Shown: positions 1-9,809, counted from the stretch's first letter. The stretch: 44,635 nucleotides of DNA from Thoreauomyces humboldtii (GCA_027596035.1 JADGJA010000090.1:1-44635); one strand, 5' to 3'. Notes: generated by a model not told the origin, from the sequence alone. Program-made: numbers and translations.

Positions 1-1
1 C

Positions 2-229
2 CCACATCCTGACGGTGCAGTTTCTACAGTACCCAGACCCAACCTGGATGTGCGATCCTGCGGAGCTGTACCCGATGGTGTACTGAACGCTAATGAGAAG
101 GCTGTACAAGGGATCAAAGCAGGGCAAGGCATCGATCAGCATGAGTCTGATGACTTGCGCGAGGTGCGACGGTCTTTTGTGGGCAAGTCGCTGTCTAAAC
201 CCATAGTACGCCCTGCCGATTCGACATAA
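2..229 (+). CDS. 3' end of an unidentified gene (partial)
   Basis: One frame is open from the window edge for 75 codons and ends at TAA 227-229. The residues are hydrophilic and low in complexity, with no motif I recognise. The NADAR gene starts only about 80 bases downstream, so this could be the tail of an upstream gene, a 5' leader, or chance. It is listed because the frame is uninterrupted up to the edge. Confidence 0.3.
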   Translation, partial: PHPDGAVSTVPRPNLDVRSCGAVPDGVLNANEKAVQGIKAGQGIDQHESDDLREVRRSFVGKSLSKPIVRPADST

Positions 230-307
230 AAATGGGCACTCATGGAATTCCCAACCACCACCTCACAGGGCGTTCATCTAAAGACGACGGTAACTCGGAC
301 CATCACG

Positions 308-958
308 ATGGACACACAAGCACCGGTCAGAAAGCTCAAATCGCGAGCCAAGCGACCATCTCCCATTTCTCGCAACTCAGACACCGCTCTCACCACAGCC
401 ATCGCCGTCCCCACCAACCCTCACCCCGAACCCACCACCGCCCCCGACCCAATCTACTTCTGGAAAGTCTCGGAACGTCCCTACGGGATCTTCTCCCAAT
501 GGGCCTTGACACCGTTCACAGACCCACAGACCCGGATCCACTACCAGACCGCCGAACACTACATGATGCACTCGAAAGCCCTCCTCTTCAAGGACGACGA
601 CGTCGCGTCCGCCATCCTCGTCGAGACGCGAGCCGCACGGGTCAAGGCTCTCGGGAGAAAGGTCCGGGACTTTGATCCCGAGGTCTGGAACAGGGAGAGG
701 GAGGGGATCGTGGCGGATGCTCAGAGACTCAAGTTCGGTCGAGATCAGCCGGCGTTGAGGAGGGTGCTGCTGGGGAGTGGAGAGAGGGACATCGTGGAGG
801 CCAGTCCTATGGACAACATCTGGGGGATCGGGTTCGCAAAGGATAAGGCTGAAGCGAACAGGGGGCGCTGGGGATTGAACCTTTTGGGAAAGGCGCTCAT
901 GACCGTCAGAGCGGAGATTCGTGAGGCGGCGTTCGACGAGGACTTGGTTGTACTGTAG
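308..958 (+). CDS. NADAR-domain protein (YbiA-like N-glycosidase)
   Basis: This single-exon gene encodes a NADAR (YbiA/RibX) domain over almost its whole length. Family landmarks are visible in order: FWKVSERPYGIFSQW, then YQTAEHYMM with the conserved E-H, a KALLFKDDDVA block, LGRKVRDFD, a KF segment, VEASPMDNIWGIGF, and a closing WGLNLLGKALMTVR. NADAR proteins hydrolyse N-glycosidic bonds of damaged riboflavin intermediates or ADP-ribosylated guanine; which substrate applies here cannot be told. An upstream in-frame ATG at 242 would add 22 residues. I prefer 308 because it has A at -3 and G at +4, while 242 has C at -3. The gene is convergent with ATP4. Confidence 0.9.
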   Translation: MDTQAPVRKLKSRAKRPSPISRNSDTALTTAIAVPTNPHPEPTTAPDPIYFWKVSERPYGIFSQWALTPFTDPQTRIHYQTAEHYMMHSKALLFKDDDVASAILVETRAARVKALGRKVRDFDPEVWNREREGIVADAQRLKFGRDQPALRRVLLGSGERDIVEASPMDNIWGIGFAKDKAEANRGRWGLNLLGKALMTVRAEIREAAFDEDLVVL

Positions 959-1211
959 TCCCCTCCCTTTCTGTGTTGAGAAAACCTATTTAATCTTGAG
1001 ACTTGTTCAGTTTCCTTTGCGAGGTTCCGCATACGCAAACCGTTTGAATAGCCTTGTTCAAGTCCAACGAGCTTGATGAAAAAATGGGGCGAGTGTTTAT
1101 TTCGGTATAATAAAAGTGTCACGAGGAAAAGGCAAAGCGATGAAATGCCCAGCAAGAGGTTGATGGGTCCCGCTGTCAGAAACGCATGCATGCGCCGAGC
1201 ATACCGAGTCT

Positions 1212-2815
1212 CTAGAGCATCATCCACCGACTGGGTTCTACCTTTGTTCGAAACGAGCAGGAGTGGGACAGCTCTACTTGGAAGAAGGAGCGGCGCTTGC
1301 GAGCCCTTTTTGAACGAGAAAGCATCAGTTAAGGATCAACGCTGAACCACGGCGAAGGACCAATAACATACTCTCGATCTCGGACAGGGACTGCTTGAGG
1401 ATCTCTCCTTGCTGTAAAAGCGACAATGCGCAATGTCAGCACAAGGTCTCTTCTCTGTGAGAAGTGGCGACTGATCATACCATCTTATCGTTGGAGAGGA
1501 GGTCCTTGACGCGCTTGATGACCTGGGTGGCGAGGTCCTTCTGCTGGGACTCACGGACGGTGGCCTCGTGACGGACCCAAGCGTCCAAGACGCTCTTGGT
1601 CTGCTGGGTGAAGTTGACCTTCTGCTTCAGCTCGTAAGCCTCGGCCTCCAACCTGGCAATTTCCTAGAAACATGACCGACGAGACTTAGCACCCGTGTTT
1701 TGACGAAAGGCGCGGGTACCCTGTATAGCAACTGACCTTAGACATCTCAAAGAGCCCGTTGGTCACGTCAACGATGTCGGACATCTTTCCGATGTGGGAG
1801 ATACGCTCCTGGACAACGGCCTTGTGGTCGTTACGGGCCTGCTCGAGGACGCGCTTGATGGTCTGCAACAGGAAACTCCGAATCAGCAAGCCTGATCAGA
1901 AACAAGGGTTCCCTTTCTCGGGTAAAGTTCCTCCGCAAGCCATCCGCTCGAATGAAGGGCGGATGGGCAACCCTTCTGCTACTGTCTTCACAGCCTGATA
2001 CGTCAGGGGATGAACCACCAGCCCTTGCGCAGATTGTATCAGCCTGCCTTCTTGGTCTCGGCATCCCGTACCGTTCCAGCATTTCCCATTTCCAATTTCC
2101 ATCCATCCACGCTCCCTGATCCAGGTTCCAGCAGCTCCCATTTCTTTTTCTCGCTCGTCCGTTACGCACCGCCTTCTTGTCGTTGAAGTACTCGACGGCA
2201 CCGTCCTTGCCGCCCGAGAACCACAGGTAGTAGGCTCCGAAGATACAAGCCATCTCGAAGACCTCAGCGTCGACGAGGTAGATCTCCTTCGAGATGAGGA
2301 AAGCTGCCACGGAGGCGGTCACGAGGACGGAACCGGACTTTGCAGCGAGATTGGCTCCGGGGAAGAGCTTGATGAGCGACTCGGCCGCCACCTTGGGCTC
2401 GGGGCGGGAAGGGACTGAGAAAGAATCGCAGAAGTATGTCAGGACAAAAGGGAGTCGAAAAAGCCCCAGCATGCAGGAGGTTTGCTAGAAAAGTCCGCGG
2501 CAAGCATGCTGAAGTGGTGAAGCTAATCGTCTGAGAAAGACGTACCGGTCGACATCTGAGTGCGCTGCTGGAGCGAGCTCGCGATCCTATAAGAATCCAG
2601 AGAATGAGCAGCTGACTCCAGGCCGGAAGTTCATCCACAATCCAGCACATACGGAGCGAGGGTCTGACGAGCCATGGTAGGCGCGAGGGTCAGCCTGACG
2701 GCTGTAGTGGAATAACCGGTAAGCGTAATGAGCGCTACTTCCCGGAGCATTCCTCGACGTGACGTATTATCAGCATACCCGAAAGTCCCTTGGAGGCGAG
2801 GATCCTGGAGGCCAT
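1212..2815 (-). CDS. ATP4: Mitochondrial ATP synthase subunit b (F0 stator)
   Basis: Subunit b of the peripheral stalk of F1F0 ATP synthase in the mitochondrial inner membrane. Eight exons join in frame: 2815-2779, 2701-2653, 2586-2546, 2414-2170, 1862-1737, 1663-1481, 1411-1372 and 1273-1212, giving about 260 residues, the usual fungal length. The first exons encode an Arg/Ser-rich presequence (MASRILASKGLSG). The exon at 2414-2170 holds the PKVAAESLIKLFPG entry and two hydrophobic hairpin segments (SGSVLVTASVAAFLIS and AEVFEMACIFGAYYLWF). Exons 5 and 6 encode the long charged helix (LEQARNDHKAVVQERI, LEAEAYELKQKV, VLDAWVRHEA). The last exon is the least certain: it was chosen because it restores the family-typical E-K-L near the C-terminus. 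Confidence 0.92.
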
Positions 2816-3923
2816 TGTATTGCAAGGAGGGGTCGATGCAAAGTTTATGGGAGATAAGGTCAAGGAGAGAGATGTGCTCTGTCTTCGTCGTCGTCGTCGG
2901 CGGGAGGAGAGAAGAGGTGAAAATCCGAAAACAACAAGCCACTCGTCGCTCACGGTCGATCGTCGTCGCTCTTCCCACGAGCATTGCAATTCCATCCACC
3001 TCCTCACCAGCACAAAAGGACCAGCGGTTCATCAAGCTTCCTGGAGCTGCTCTTCGGGCGGAGCACTCAGGGTGTCGTTAGCAATCTCGTTCCTCTTTCC
3101 ACGAAGGACCGCCTAAAGCCATTTCCTTCCGGAAACGGACCTTTGATCATTAGTGGTGTGTGCTCTATCACAGTGGGTGGTGCCTCGGTGGAGGGCAACA
3201 TGGGATCGAATACGCAACAGGCTGTAGGTGGATGGTGGACCCACTTGTAACATGCCTGGCCCTTGGAATGCTCGTAGGAACTTCCCTGGCAAGTACGGGA
3301 TGGCTCGTTGGAAGACTGAGTTTCCCTGAGCACTCTGACCAGTGACCGCGGCATTTGCGACATTTACGAGCAAGTGCAGCGACGAGCTCTCTGATTGTGA
3401 GCGTATATGCTCAGCCGAATCGTGTTGTTCCGTCGTTGGGACATCAAACAGCTGCAAGAACAGCTGGATCCTTTCCCATGCCAATGATTGCTGAGGAGTT
3501 GTGAATGCTTTTGAGGTTCCACTTAACTCCTCTCAACTCAGTTCTTAGCTTGCCATGGTTCATGCATAGACTCGCTGGGAAGCCGCCCATCTTTTTGATG
3601 GACAGTTCGTAGATTTAACCATGGCCGGCTGCGATTTCGACTAACTTTCGGGTTTTGGGATTTCCAATTGCTCTGGAGAGAATTCTGTCTTGAGTTAGCT
3701 CCTGTGTCCTCGTGCCCAGTCTTTTCGTTCGCAAGAGTACAATTGTACGAGGGCGTCAACGACTGGGCACGAGTAGTCAGTCGTTCAGGTGTGTTTGCGG
3801 TCGCAGGTGTCGAGGTGATGACGTTTTCGCGCTCTAGACTCGCACTTCCGCAGAGCGATGAGACACCGCAACTCGCAACCAGCATAGCACTCCACAAACC
3901 ATAATACAAACCATATAGCACCC
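2816..3923. other. Gene-free stretch between ATP4 and the F-box gene
   Basis: This 1.1-kb stretch separates two divergently transcribed genes and must carry both promoters. Several short frames are open on either strand, but none shows a recognisable domain, convincing codon bias or clean splice partners. The part next to ATP4 (about 2880-2960) is rich in CGTCGT and GGAGAGAAG motifs, perhaps 5' leader. I see no RNA gene or repeat. Confidence 0.5.
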
Positions 3924-4913
3924 ATGACCATGGAACTCATCGCCACTCAAAGCCTAGGCGGACTGGTCGGCACTCCTGTAGAAACCGAGATCTCTCCGCC
4001 CATTCCCGACACGAGCACAACCCTTGAAAGAGCCCACTGCAAGACAGCTCGCATCGACCTCCCACAATTTCCACCGCCAGCGACCTTGATCAGTCTTCCT
4101 CTCGACGTATGGTGGACGGTCGCGCAACTTCTGACAAGATGCTTCCGTGACGAACCAACAGAAGCGCAAACCGTCCTGTCAAAAGTCGCAATGACATGCA
4201 GGGAACTGTACGCCCTCATACCGTTGACATATTACATCAAGCCGTCGCTCCTGAAGGACGCTCAAGTGATACTGTTCATCGATACCGTCATCCACCGTCC
4301 CGAACTAGCCGTCATGGTCAGACACCTGACCTGTCCACGACTCATGCGAGCAGAGTCCCTTACATCGGAAGCCATCAACCGAACCTTGAGATCCTGCAGA
4401 AACCTCACGACCGTGGACCTCAGCGACAACTACGTGGAGGACGAGGCGTTGGATTCCATCGCATCCTACTGTCCGCGACTTCGCGAGCTGCACCTCAACT
4501 ACACGTACGGGACCATCTCGTCGGAGGGACTCGCGAAGGTGGCCAACGGGTGCACGGACCTACGCGTGCTTGATTTGATCGCCGTGGACGGGCTCGAAGA
4601 CGAGGCGTTGATCGTGTTCGTCGACAGGTGTCCCAACCTCCGACGCGTGGAGGTGGCGAACACGAGGGTCGGGGATGGCGCGGTCCTTCACCTCATCGAA
4701 AAGGCGAGGGATCTGAGGTACTTGAACGTGGCGTACTGCAGGTGGTTGAAACTTCAGGATCCGGTGTTTCGTGATCCGCCTTCCGGGTTGACGATACGGA
4801 GCAAGATCTCCGTCGAGTTGCAATTGGATTTCGTTCTGGATGACGATCAGGGATCGCAGGGACTTCCGGCGATCGATGCGCCTGTCACGCCAGGGGAGGG
4901 CGAAGAGGCATGA
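3924..4913 (+). CDS. F-box/leucine-rich-repeat protein
   Basis: A 329-residue intronless protein. Residues about 50-100 (LISLPLDVWWTVAQLL through CRELYALI) have the spacing of an F-box-like helix bundle: a proline-initiated first helix and a C-R-x-L-Y-x-L end. From about residue 135 there are cysteine-containing LRRs of the Amn1/Grr1/FBXL type (LTTVDLSDNYVEDEAL, LRELHLN, LRVLDLIAVDGLEDEAL, LRRVEVANTRVGDGAV, LRYLNVAYC). Such proteins present substrates to SCF ubiquitin ligases through Skp1; the substrate cannot be guessed. The start has GACC just upstream, and a second ATG lies two codons in. The acidic tail (DDDQGS, GEGEEA) is not conserved. The gene is convergent with the pyroglutamyl peptidase gene. 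Confidence 0.82.
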   Translation: MTMELIATQSLGGLVGTPVETEISPPIPDTSTTLERAHCKTARIDLPQFPPPATLISLPLDVWWTVAQLLTRCFRDEPTEAQTVLSKVAMTCRELYALIPLTYYIKPSLLKDAQVILFIDTVIHRPELAVMVRHLTCPRLMRAESLTSEAINRTLRSCRNLTTVDLSDNYVEDEALDSIASYCPRLRELHLNYTYGTISSEGLAKVANGCTDLRVLDLIAVDGLEDEALIVFVDRCPNLRRVEVANTRVGDGAVLHLIEKARDLRYLNVAYCRWLKLQDPVFRDPPSGLTIRSKISVELQLDFVLDDDQGSQGLPAIDAPVTPGEGEEA

Positions 4914-5147
4914 GCGAGTTTTGTGATGCGTTTGATGTGCAACAGTTTTGAAAGTCCTCATCCTGAGCGAATGGCCGGTGGTTTGTGAGCTTACTTATGC
5001 TGCTCAGAAGTCGGAGCACGTCACATAATATTACATTGATTGCTTTGCATTGCCCTTCGAACGAAGACAAAGAGCCCCACATGGCGATAGCGACAGCGAA
5101 GTTTCTATATGTACAATCAGAACGAAACAGGTAAGGCTACGCCAAGT

Positions 5148-5882
5148 CTAAACTTTTCTCCCGACCTTGACCCATCCCGCGTCCTCTTCCTCCTCCTCGC
5201 CCTTATCCTTATCATGCAAGTCGTTCACCGACGATCCCACGTTCCCGTTCCCATGATCCTCCACGTACACCGCCGCAGCCGCCTCGAGCACCTTCCTGAT
5301 CAACCTCACCGACTCGTCGACATGCGTGACAGGGACGTGAAGGAAGAAGGTGCACTCGGTGGTCCCGAGTCTCAACGACGTTGCCAACGTGTACTCGCAG
5401 AGATACCTCCCAGCATCGTCCGAGATCACAAGTCCGCACGGATGCGCTTCGTCCGTCGCCACCACCACCGCTTCGAACACCCTCCGCAACACCGCGTCGT
5501 CTACACGAAGAATTTTGTCCTCTTCCGTCTCGTCGGCGATCCCAGGCGCCCTCCTCTTATTATCCAGCTTCACGTATCCCTTCGTGTGCGCCGTTCGTTC
5601 GAGACAGCATCTGCCGGGTAGGCCTTGTCCCACATGCAGGACGATGTGGGGACGGGTTCGGGAGTGTAGCGATGGTACGAGTTGGGAGACGGGAGTGTAT
5701 TCGACGGGGAGTTCGATGGTGTGGACGTGGAGGACGGCGTGTGGGGTTTCGATTCGGGTCGGGATTTGGGAGACGGCAAGCCAGGAGGGATTCGTCGTGC
5801 TGTTTCCGAAGGGTTCGAAGCCTGTGAGGAGGACCGAGAGCGTCGGTGGTGTTGGACGGGAAGGAGGGACGATGGGTGCCAT
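5148..5882 (-). CDS. Pyroglutamyl peptidase I (peptidase family C15)
   Basis: A cytosolic cysteine peptidase that removes N-terminal pyroglutamate. The 244-residue product starts at MAPIVPP; an upstream in-frame extension to 6080 is unlike the family. Landmarks: LLTGFEPFGN near residue 19, HVGQG at 83, the catalytic Glu in CLERTA (E95), the nucleophile in SDDAGRYLCEY (C162), and the His of FFLHVP (H182). All three catalytic residues are therefore present. An acidic, low-complexity tail (DKDKGEEEEEDAG) extends past the fold. C15 enzymes are usually about 200-220 residues, so the core is full length and only the tail is extra. Confidence 0.93.
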   Translation of the reverse strand: MAPIVPPSRPTPPTLSVLLTGFEPFGNSTTNPSWLAVSQIPTRIETPHAVLHVHTIELPVEYTPVSQLVPSLHSRTRPHIVLHVGQGLPGRCCLERTAHTKGYVKLDNKRRAPGIADETEEDKILRVDDAVLRRVFEAVVVATDEAHPCGLVISDDAGRYLCEYTLATSLRLGTTECTFFLHVPVTHVDESVRLIRKVLEAAAAVYVEDHGNGNVGSSVNDLHDKDKGEEEEEDAGWVKVGRKV

Positions 5883-6357
5883 GGCTATAGCGGTGCTGAG
5901 GAAGTGCTCGTTTGGGTTAGTGCAGAATGGCGGGCCTTTGGGGGTGTATGCGGAGGGGATGGTTTGTGACGACGAAGGCTCGAGGGGGCGCAGCTGTTCA
6001 TTCCTGGTCATGGTTGGCAGAAGGGCTTCCGGCAGCAGAAACCAGGCTCCGCACCAAGTCTCATGCAGACCCTCATGCATAGAGTTTCGTATCCGGTATC
6101 AGGATCGCCTAGCCAGGCTGAGGAGGAATGCTTGGCCGCGCGCTTCATCGGATGCCGAAAGCACTTGCAAGTGCATCGAGTCTTTTGCAGTGGACCTTCC
6201 ATACAAGCTCAAGAGGCAGCTCTCTTTTGCGAAGGGGAGCGGTAGGAACGTTGAGAACTAGTATTTGTACAAAAATTACACGTAAGACGACCGACGCTGC
6301 GATGAAGCGAAAAGAAAAAGGTGATAGTGGGCGGGGAAACCAAGACATTTGAATCCA
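5883..6357. other. Gene-free stretch
   Basis: This is the upstream region of the pyroglutamyl peptidase gene and the 3' side of the Mic12/13-like gene. Open frames here overlap the peptidase promoter and encode no recognisable sequence. No RNA gene or repeat is seen. Confidence 0.5.
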
Positions 6358-6799
6358 TCAGAAATTCCCGGTAACACTCTTGGCGATCCCCGCTACGGTC
6401 CTGTTCCAGTTCCCCTTGACCTCTGCCGTCTTCTTTCTCCACGCGGGCATGCGCACGTTGTAACCCAGGACAGAGACAACGTCCTCTCCGTAGTATCCAC
6501 CCGCGCATCGAGCCGCCGCCTGTCGTTGTTGCGCGAGGAGAGCCTGGGCTGTTTGTGGGACAAAGAGTGACTGCAAGCGGAAGGAAGATGAGGACTGGGA
6601 GGAGCGTGGGAAAAAAACCAAATCATTCGTTCCCTACCTCGTCCTGCAGTTCGTGAGGAAGGTTGACTTCGAGATCCCGCTGCATATCGAGGATAGCGGC
6701 CTTGACGTGTTCCGTGTCACGGGAGATGCGATTTTGGAGGAGCTGGTATGCGGTCGCGCCGGAAAGAAGACCGGATGTAAGGGGCAGAGCGAACGACAT
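6358..6799 (-). CDS. Small inner-membrane protein, Mic12/Mic13 (QIL1)-like
   Basis: Two exons (6799-6638 and 6570-6358) join at GAG|gtaggg and gcttgcag|TCA to give a 124-residue protein. The N-terminus has one hydrophobic glycine-containing segment (ALPLTSGLLSGATAYQLL), followed by a charged helix and a C-terminal block ending WNRTVAGIAKSVTGNF after a tryptophan. Short length, a single N-terminal membrane span and an amphipathic C-terminal helix with a W-N-x-x-V/I pattern resemble fungal Mic12 (Aim5) and animal MICOS13, which sit at cristae junctions and tie Mic10 into MICOS. These families diverge quickly, so the assignment is by architecture and weak motif only. An upstream ATG at 6823 would add eight basic residues. 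Confidence 0.5.
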
Positions 6800-7516
6800 T
6801 TTCTTTTGGGGTTTTGCGATCACGAGGTGAGAACAACGGGGAAGTAGATGCTTCTTAGGGTGATATCAGCTAGCGCGGAAAACGGGTGCGCTTCGTCGGG
6901 TGACAGAGCGGGGGAGTTCGTGGAGTGGAGTGCGGGAAGGAGTTGAGATTCAAGTACAAGTGCGCGTTTGTTATTGAGATATCGTACAAAGGAGTATGGC
7001 TGACGATTGCTGTTGCGGCGGCGTGGACGACGAGGACTTGAAGAAGTTGCCTGCTTGGTAGAGGGTTGAGAAAGGGCTTTTGTGTTGATTATGTCGGGGA
7101 GGTAGATTCTGAAGATCGGGGGAGAGAGAAGGCCGCGCGCGGAAATCTATGGGTGGCAAAAAAGTGTGGTGATGGGGAGGAGAGATGACAGCTTCTCGGG
7201 AGATGGAGATGTTGCTGACGGCCCAGTGACGAGGAACATGAACCTGCACAGCCACCCCTCCCATCTCCAAAGTGCTGTTGATACGCTCGATGAAGCCCGG
7301 ATGAAGCTCTGGATGAAGCTCGTATGTGTGAGCTGAGATGAAGCCGCCCATGCACAGCAAGCAGGATCATACAGAACCAAGAGCAAAGCAACGAGTGTAT
7401 ATTTGTGAAAGACAATCATAAGTCAAAAGCCAAAAAGAGGAGGGGCACGATGGCCAAAAAAGGTATGTGGAGGAGATCCCAAGGGTCTCTCGAGTAGAGG
7501 TTCCCGTGTCGTTCCG
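6800..7516. other. Gene-free stretch
   Basis: About 0.7 kb between the Mic12/13-like gene and the first small-protein gene, both on the minus strand. Overlapping minus-strand frames at 6971-7419 are proline/serine/histidine-rich, lack a domain and shift against each other, so I treat them as non-coding. A short direct repeat, atgaagctc, recurs at about 7301-7322. Confidence 0.4.
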
Positions 7517-7708
7517 TCAAATGCGGGAGGGACAGATGCTGAAGAGCATGGGGTTGCGATAGACAATATCGAGCGGGTTCTGCTTCTTTGCTCCCTCGGC
7601 TTTCTTGCTGGAAGTGGCAGATGAGGGCGAAGATGGCTTTGCCGAGGTAGATGGCTTATTGAGCGAAATGAAAGCAACGTCGGTGGAGAGCATGATGTTC
7701 TGGTGCAT
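7517..7708 (-). CDS. Small protein of an unrecognised family, copy 1
   Basis: A 63-residue intronless protein that I cannot assign. It is supported as real by a paralog 1.1 kb away on the other strand. Both start M-H with MLSTD a few residues in, carry a Ser/Pro/Lys-rich middle, and share a C-terminal block: AKKQNP, then NP five residues on, ending in PSRI and stop. There is no signal peptide or membrane segment. The N-terminal third is mildly hydrophobic and the middle is likely disordered. A TATA-like element lies about 145 bases upstream, which suggests a regulated or strongly expressed gene. The paired genes face away from each other. Confidence 0.6.
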   Translation of the reverse strand: MHQNIMLSTDVAFISLNKPSTSAKPSSPSSATSSKKAEGAKKQNPLDIVYRNPMLFSICPSRI

Positions 7709-7850
7709 TTTGTTGGATGCGGAAGGGGAGTGTTTGGGAGTTTATGCGTGCGGCTGTGAGAGAGTGGGGCTGATAAAGCGGTTGCTGATTGTTTGATTGC
7801 TGATTGTTGATTGTGTGGAGAAAAGAGGGAAGAGACGGACACACGGTCGT

Positions 7851-7857
7851 TTAAATA
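7851..7857 (-). promoter_or_regulatory. TATA-like element of small-protein gene copy 1
   Basis: Read on the minus strand this is TATTTAA, about 145 bases before the ATG at 7708. The leader between them is A/C-rich with CAATCAACAATCAGCAATC repeats, typical of a fungal 5' UTR. Confidence 0.4.
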
Positions 7858-8690
7858 CTAGAACAGAAACATCGTGGTCGCCGTCGGTTCTACATGGACC
7901 TCTCGTCGCTGGCGAAGTTTGGCCGCTGCCGCCGGGCGGCGAATGGCGTGGCCGTGGGCCGTGATGCTACTTCGACAGCGGTAAGTCATGGACCCACAAA
8001 CCGACACACCCGGACCGACCAGTGCCGCGAGCAGCCTCCCCCGGAGCCGCGCAACCGCGCAGGACCTTTCATTTGAGCGGTATATATGAGTCTCCAAAGA
8101 TACTTGTCCATTGGACGAACGTCATGGTTTGTTTCGTAAAAAACAAGGGTTGCTCCAAGAAGACGTATTTCGAGATGCGATGCCATCGGTGCCAGATGCA
8201 ATTCCCACTCTCTCTTGCAACAGGACAAGAATCTGCCTCTCAAAGGCTGGTCATGAACCAAGATTTGGTTAGTTGATGCTGCAAGATGACACGATGATAA
8301 TGTATGGTACAGTGATGTTGTGTGTGGCACCGCCAAGCCAGAGGGGCCACTCCATAAAGCGATGACGGTACCCATTGATGACAAGGCACTTGAAGATTCA
8401 TTATCCTCCTTCGACCGTGGGTCCTGAAGTCGAACTACGCGGAATGACTGCGGCCGGCTGCGTCCAGGACTGCGTCAAGCGGCGACCGCATCCTCGCTGC
8501 CGAAAAAAAAAACCTGTTCCCACGAGTTTGCGGCGCTTAGGCGGTCGACCGCGTTGGGAGCAGCAGCCATAGTCGCAGTTATGAGGTTGCGATGGGCCAT
8601 GGAAGAGCAATGGAAGCAGTCACGTTGTCCGCATGTTTTCATGGAGATGAGATGTAGCCAAGGCTGATATATCACCGCGTCCGTCTTGTT
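7858..8690. other. Intergenic region between the two small-protein genes
   Basis: About 0.8 kb separates the TATA elements of the divergent paralogs. It holds a second TATA-like run (ggtatatatgag, about 8079) and a 51-codon frame from 8124 with a C-x-x-C pair (MRCHRC) that I could not tie to a family. Nothing else is recognisable. Confidence 0.4.
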
Positions 8691-8694
8691 CGGG

Positions 8695-8700
8695 TATAAA
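8695..8700 (+). promoter_or_regulatory. TATA box of small-protein gene copy 2
   Basis: A canonical TATAAA in the context gggtataaaagcgcag lies 119 bases before the ATG at 8819. Transcription would start near 8725. Confidence 0.5.
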
Positions 8701-8818
8701 AGCGCAGCAGACTTTCGTTTCCCCAGTATGAACATCACAGCAGTCTTCTAGACAGTCAGACAGTAATTCTCTTCTCCTTCTCTGCCACCTTCAACGTTCG
8801 CTCAAAACACCCACTGCC

Positions 8819-9041
8819 ATGCACCACTGCAGCAACGTCATGCTCTCGACCGACGCATCTTACATCGAATTCTGCAACCCCTGCACTGTCAAGTCCACCA
8901 AAACCTTCTCCTCCTCCCCGGCCTTCACCCTCTTCAACTTCTCCAAGAAGAGACGCGCTGGAGGACGCAAAGAAGCAGAACCCTGTCCATGCCATCCACT
9001 GCAACCCAATAATGTGCACCATCCGTCCGTCCCGCATCTAA
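8819..9041 (+). CDS. Small protein of the same family, copy 2, with a reading-frame shift
   Basis: The N-terminal family signature (M-H, then MLSTD) is read from ATG 8819. The C-terminal signature (EDAKKQNP, NP, RPSRI and stop at 9039-9041) is in the +1 frame. The span is 223 bases, one more than a whole number of codons. The +1 frame stays open through the Pro/Ser-rich middle, so the change of frame falls between about 8850 and 8930. No GT-AG pair there gives an intron of workable size. Without the shift, the start frame runs 112 codons to 9157 and loses the conserved end. This is either a one-base indel (young pseudogene or sequence error) or a translational frameshift. Confidence 0.5.
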
Positions 9042-9809
9042 CCGGACAGATGGCTGAATTTCCACACATACCATTACTGCTTTTGGTCCTCATCTACAAT
9101 TTGCACCGCTCTTCACGTATATCCTCCTTTTTTGTGATTGCTTTTGGAATCAAGTGAATTTTCCTTGCCGTCCATTCGTCGCACGTTTCCGACCATACCG
9201 CCCAACCCATAAGCAGCCTTTGTGTGACACCAAAGTCCGATTGCGCTGGGTTCCTTCCGTAACGCAGGCAGTCTTCGAGCTGACACTAAGCACAAACAGC
9301 TCGACCGCGGGTGCCTGCTTCTGGGCCGGCCCGGACCGCAATAGCCTGTCTAACCGAGCAGCTTGAGACAACCGCAATTTGTCCTTACTTAGGCCTGTCA
9401 ACTTTACAGCCCGCAGACGGGAGAGGCATACCGGTACATACTGTACGTGTATGCAATTTGGAGCCGGTGACAATGTGACATAGCGCTCGTCCAGATCGTG
9501 GGGTTCCGATCGTGGGCGGCCTTGCCGTAGCGGGAGCTTTGCGCCGCAGCCGTCGTTGCACAGCCACCGGAACCGGGCATGTGTCACCGACGCATCTCGT
9601 TGCCGCAGTCAAACCCAGCGACGATGGCAACCAAGCCGGTTGTCGCAATGAAAGACGTTTGTCATCTGCTGTAATCGCTCGCTTGGCCTTCGCGGATGGT
9701 TCTGCACTAGTCGCTTCCGGCGATCCCCCGACGGAAGTGTTCTACAAGTAGAGGGCTTCGTTCCTGACCTGCTGCAAAGGTCTCGAAGTATATCCCACCG
9801 AATACCAAC
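9042..9809. other. Gene-free stretch
   Basis: About 0.77 kb upstream of the dioxygenase gene. Open frames on both strands are arginine- and cysteine-rich without domain or splice support. No repeat or RNA gene is recognised. Confidence 0.5.

Noticed and set aside
3067..3484. Overlapping minus-strand frames of about 100-120 codons
   Set aside because: They use different frames over the same DNA, lack domains, and lie in the shared promoter region of ATP4 and the F-box gene.
5350..6261. 303-codon plus-strand open frame
   Set aside because: It is antisense to the pyroglutamyl peptidase gene, whose catalytic motifs are all intact. The plus frame has no domain.
8124..8276. Short cysteine-containing frame (MRCHRC) after a TATA-like run
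   Set aside because: The TATA-like sequence is too close to the ATG, and the cysteine pattern matches no small zinc domain I know.
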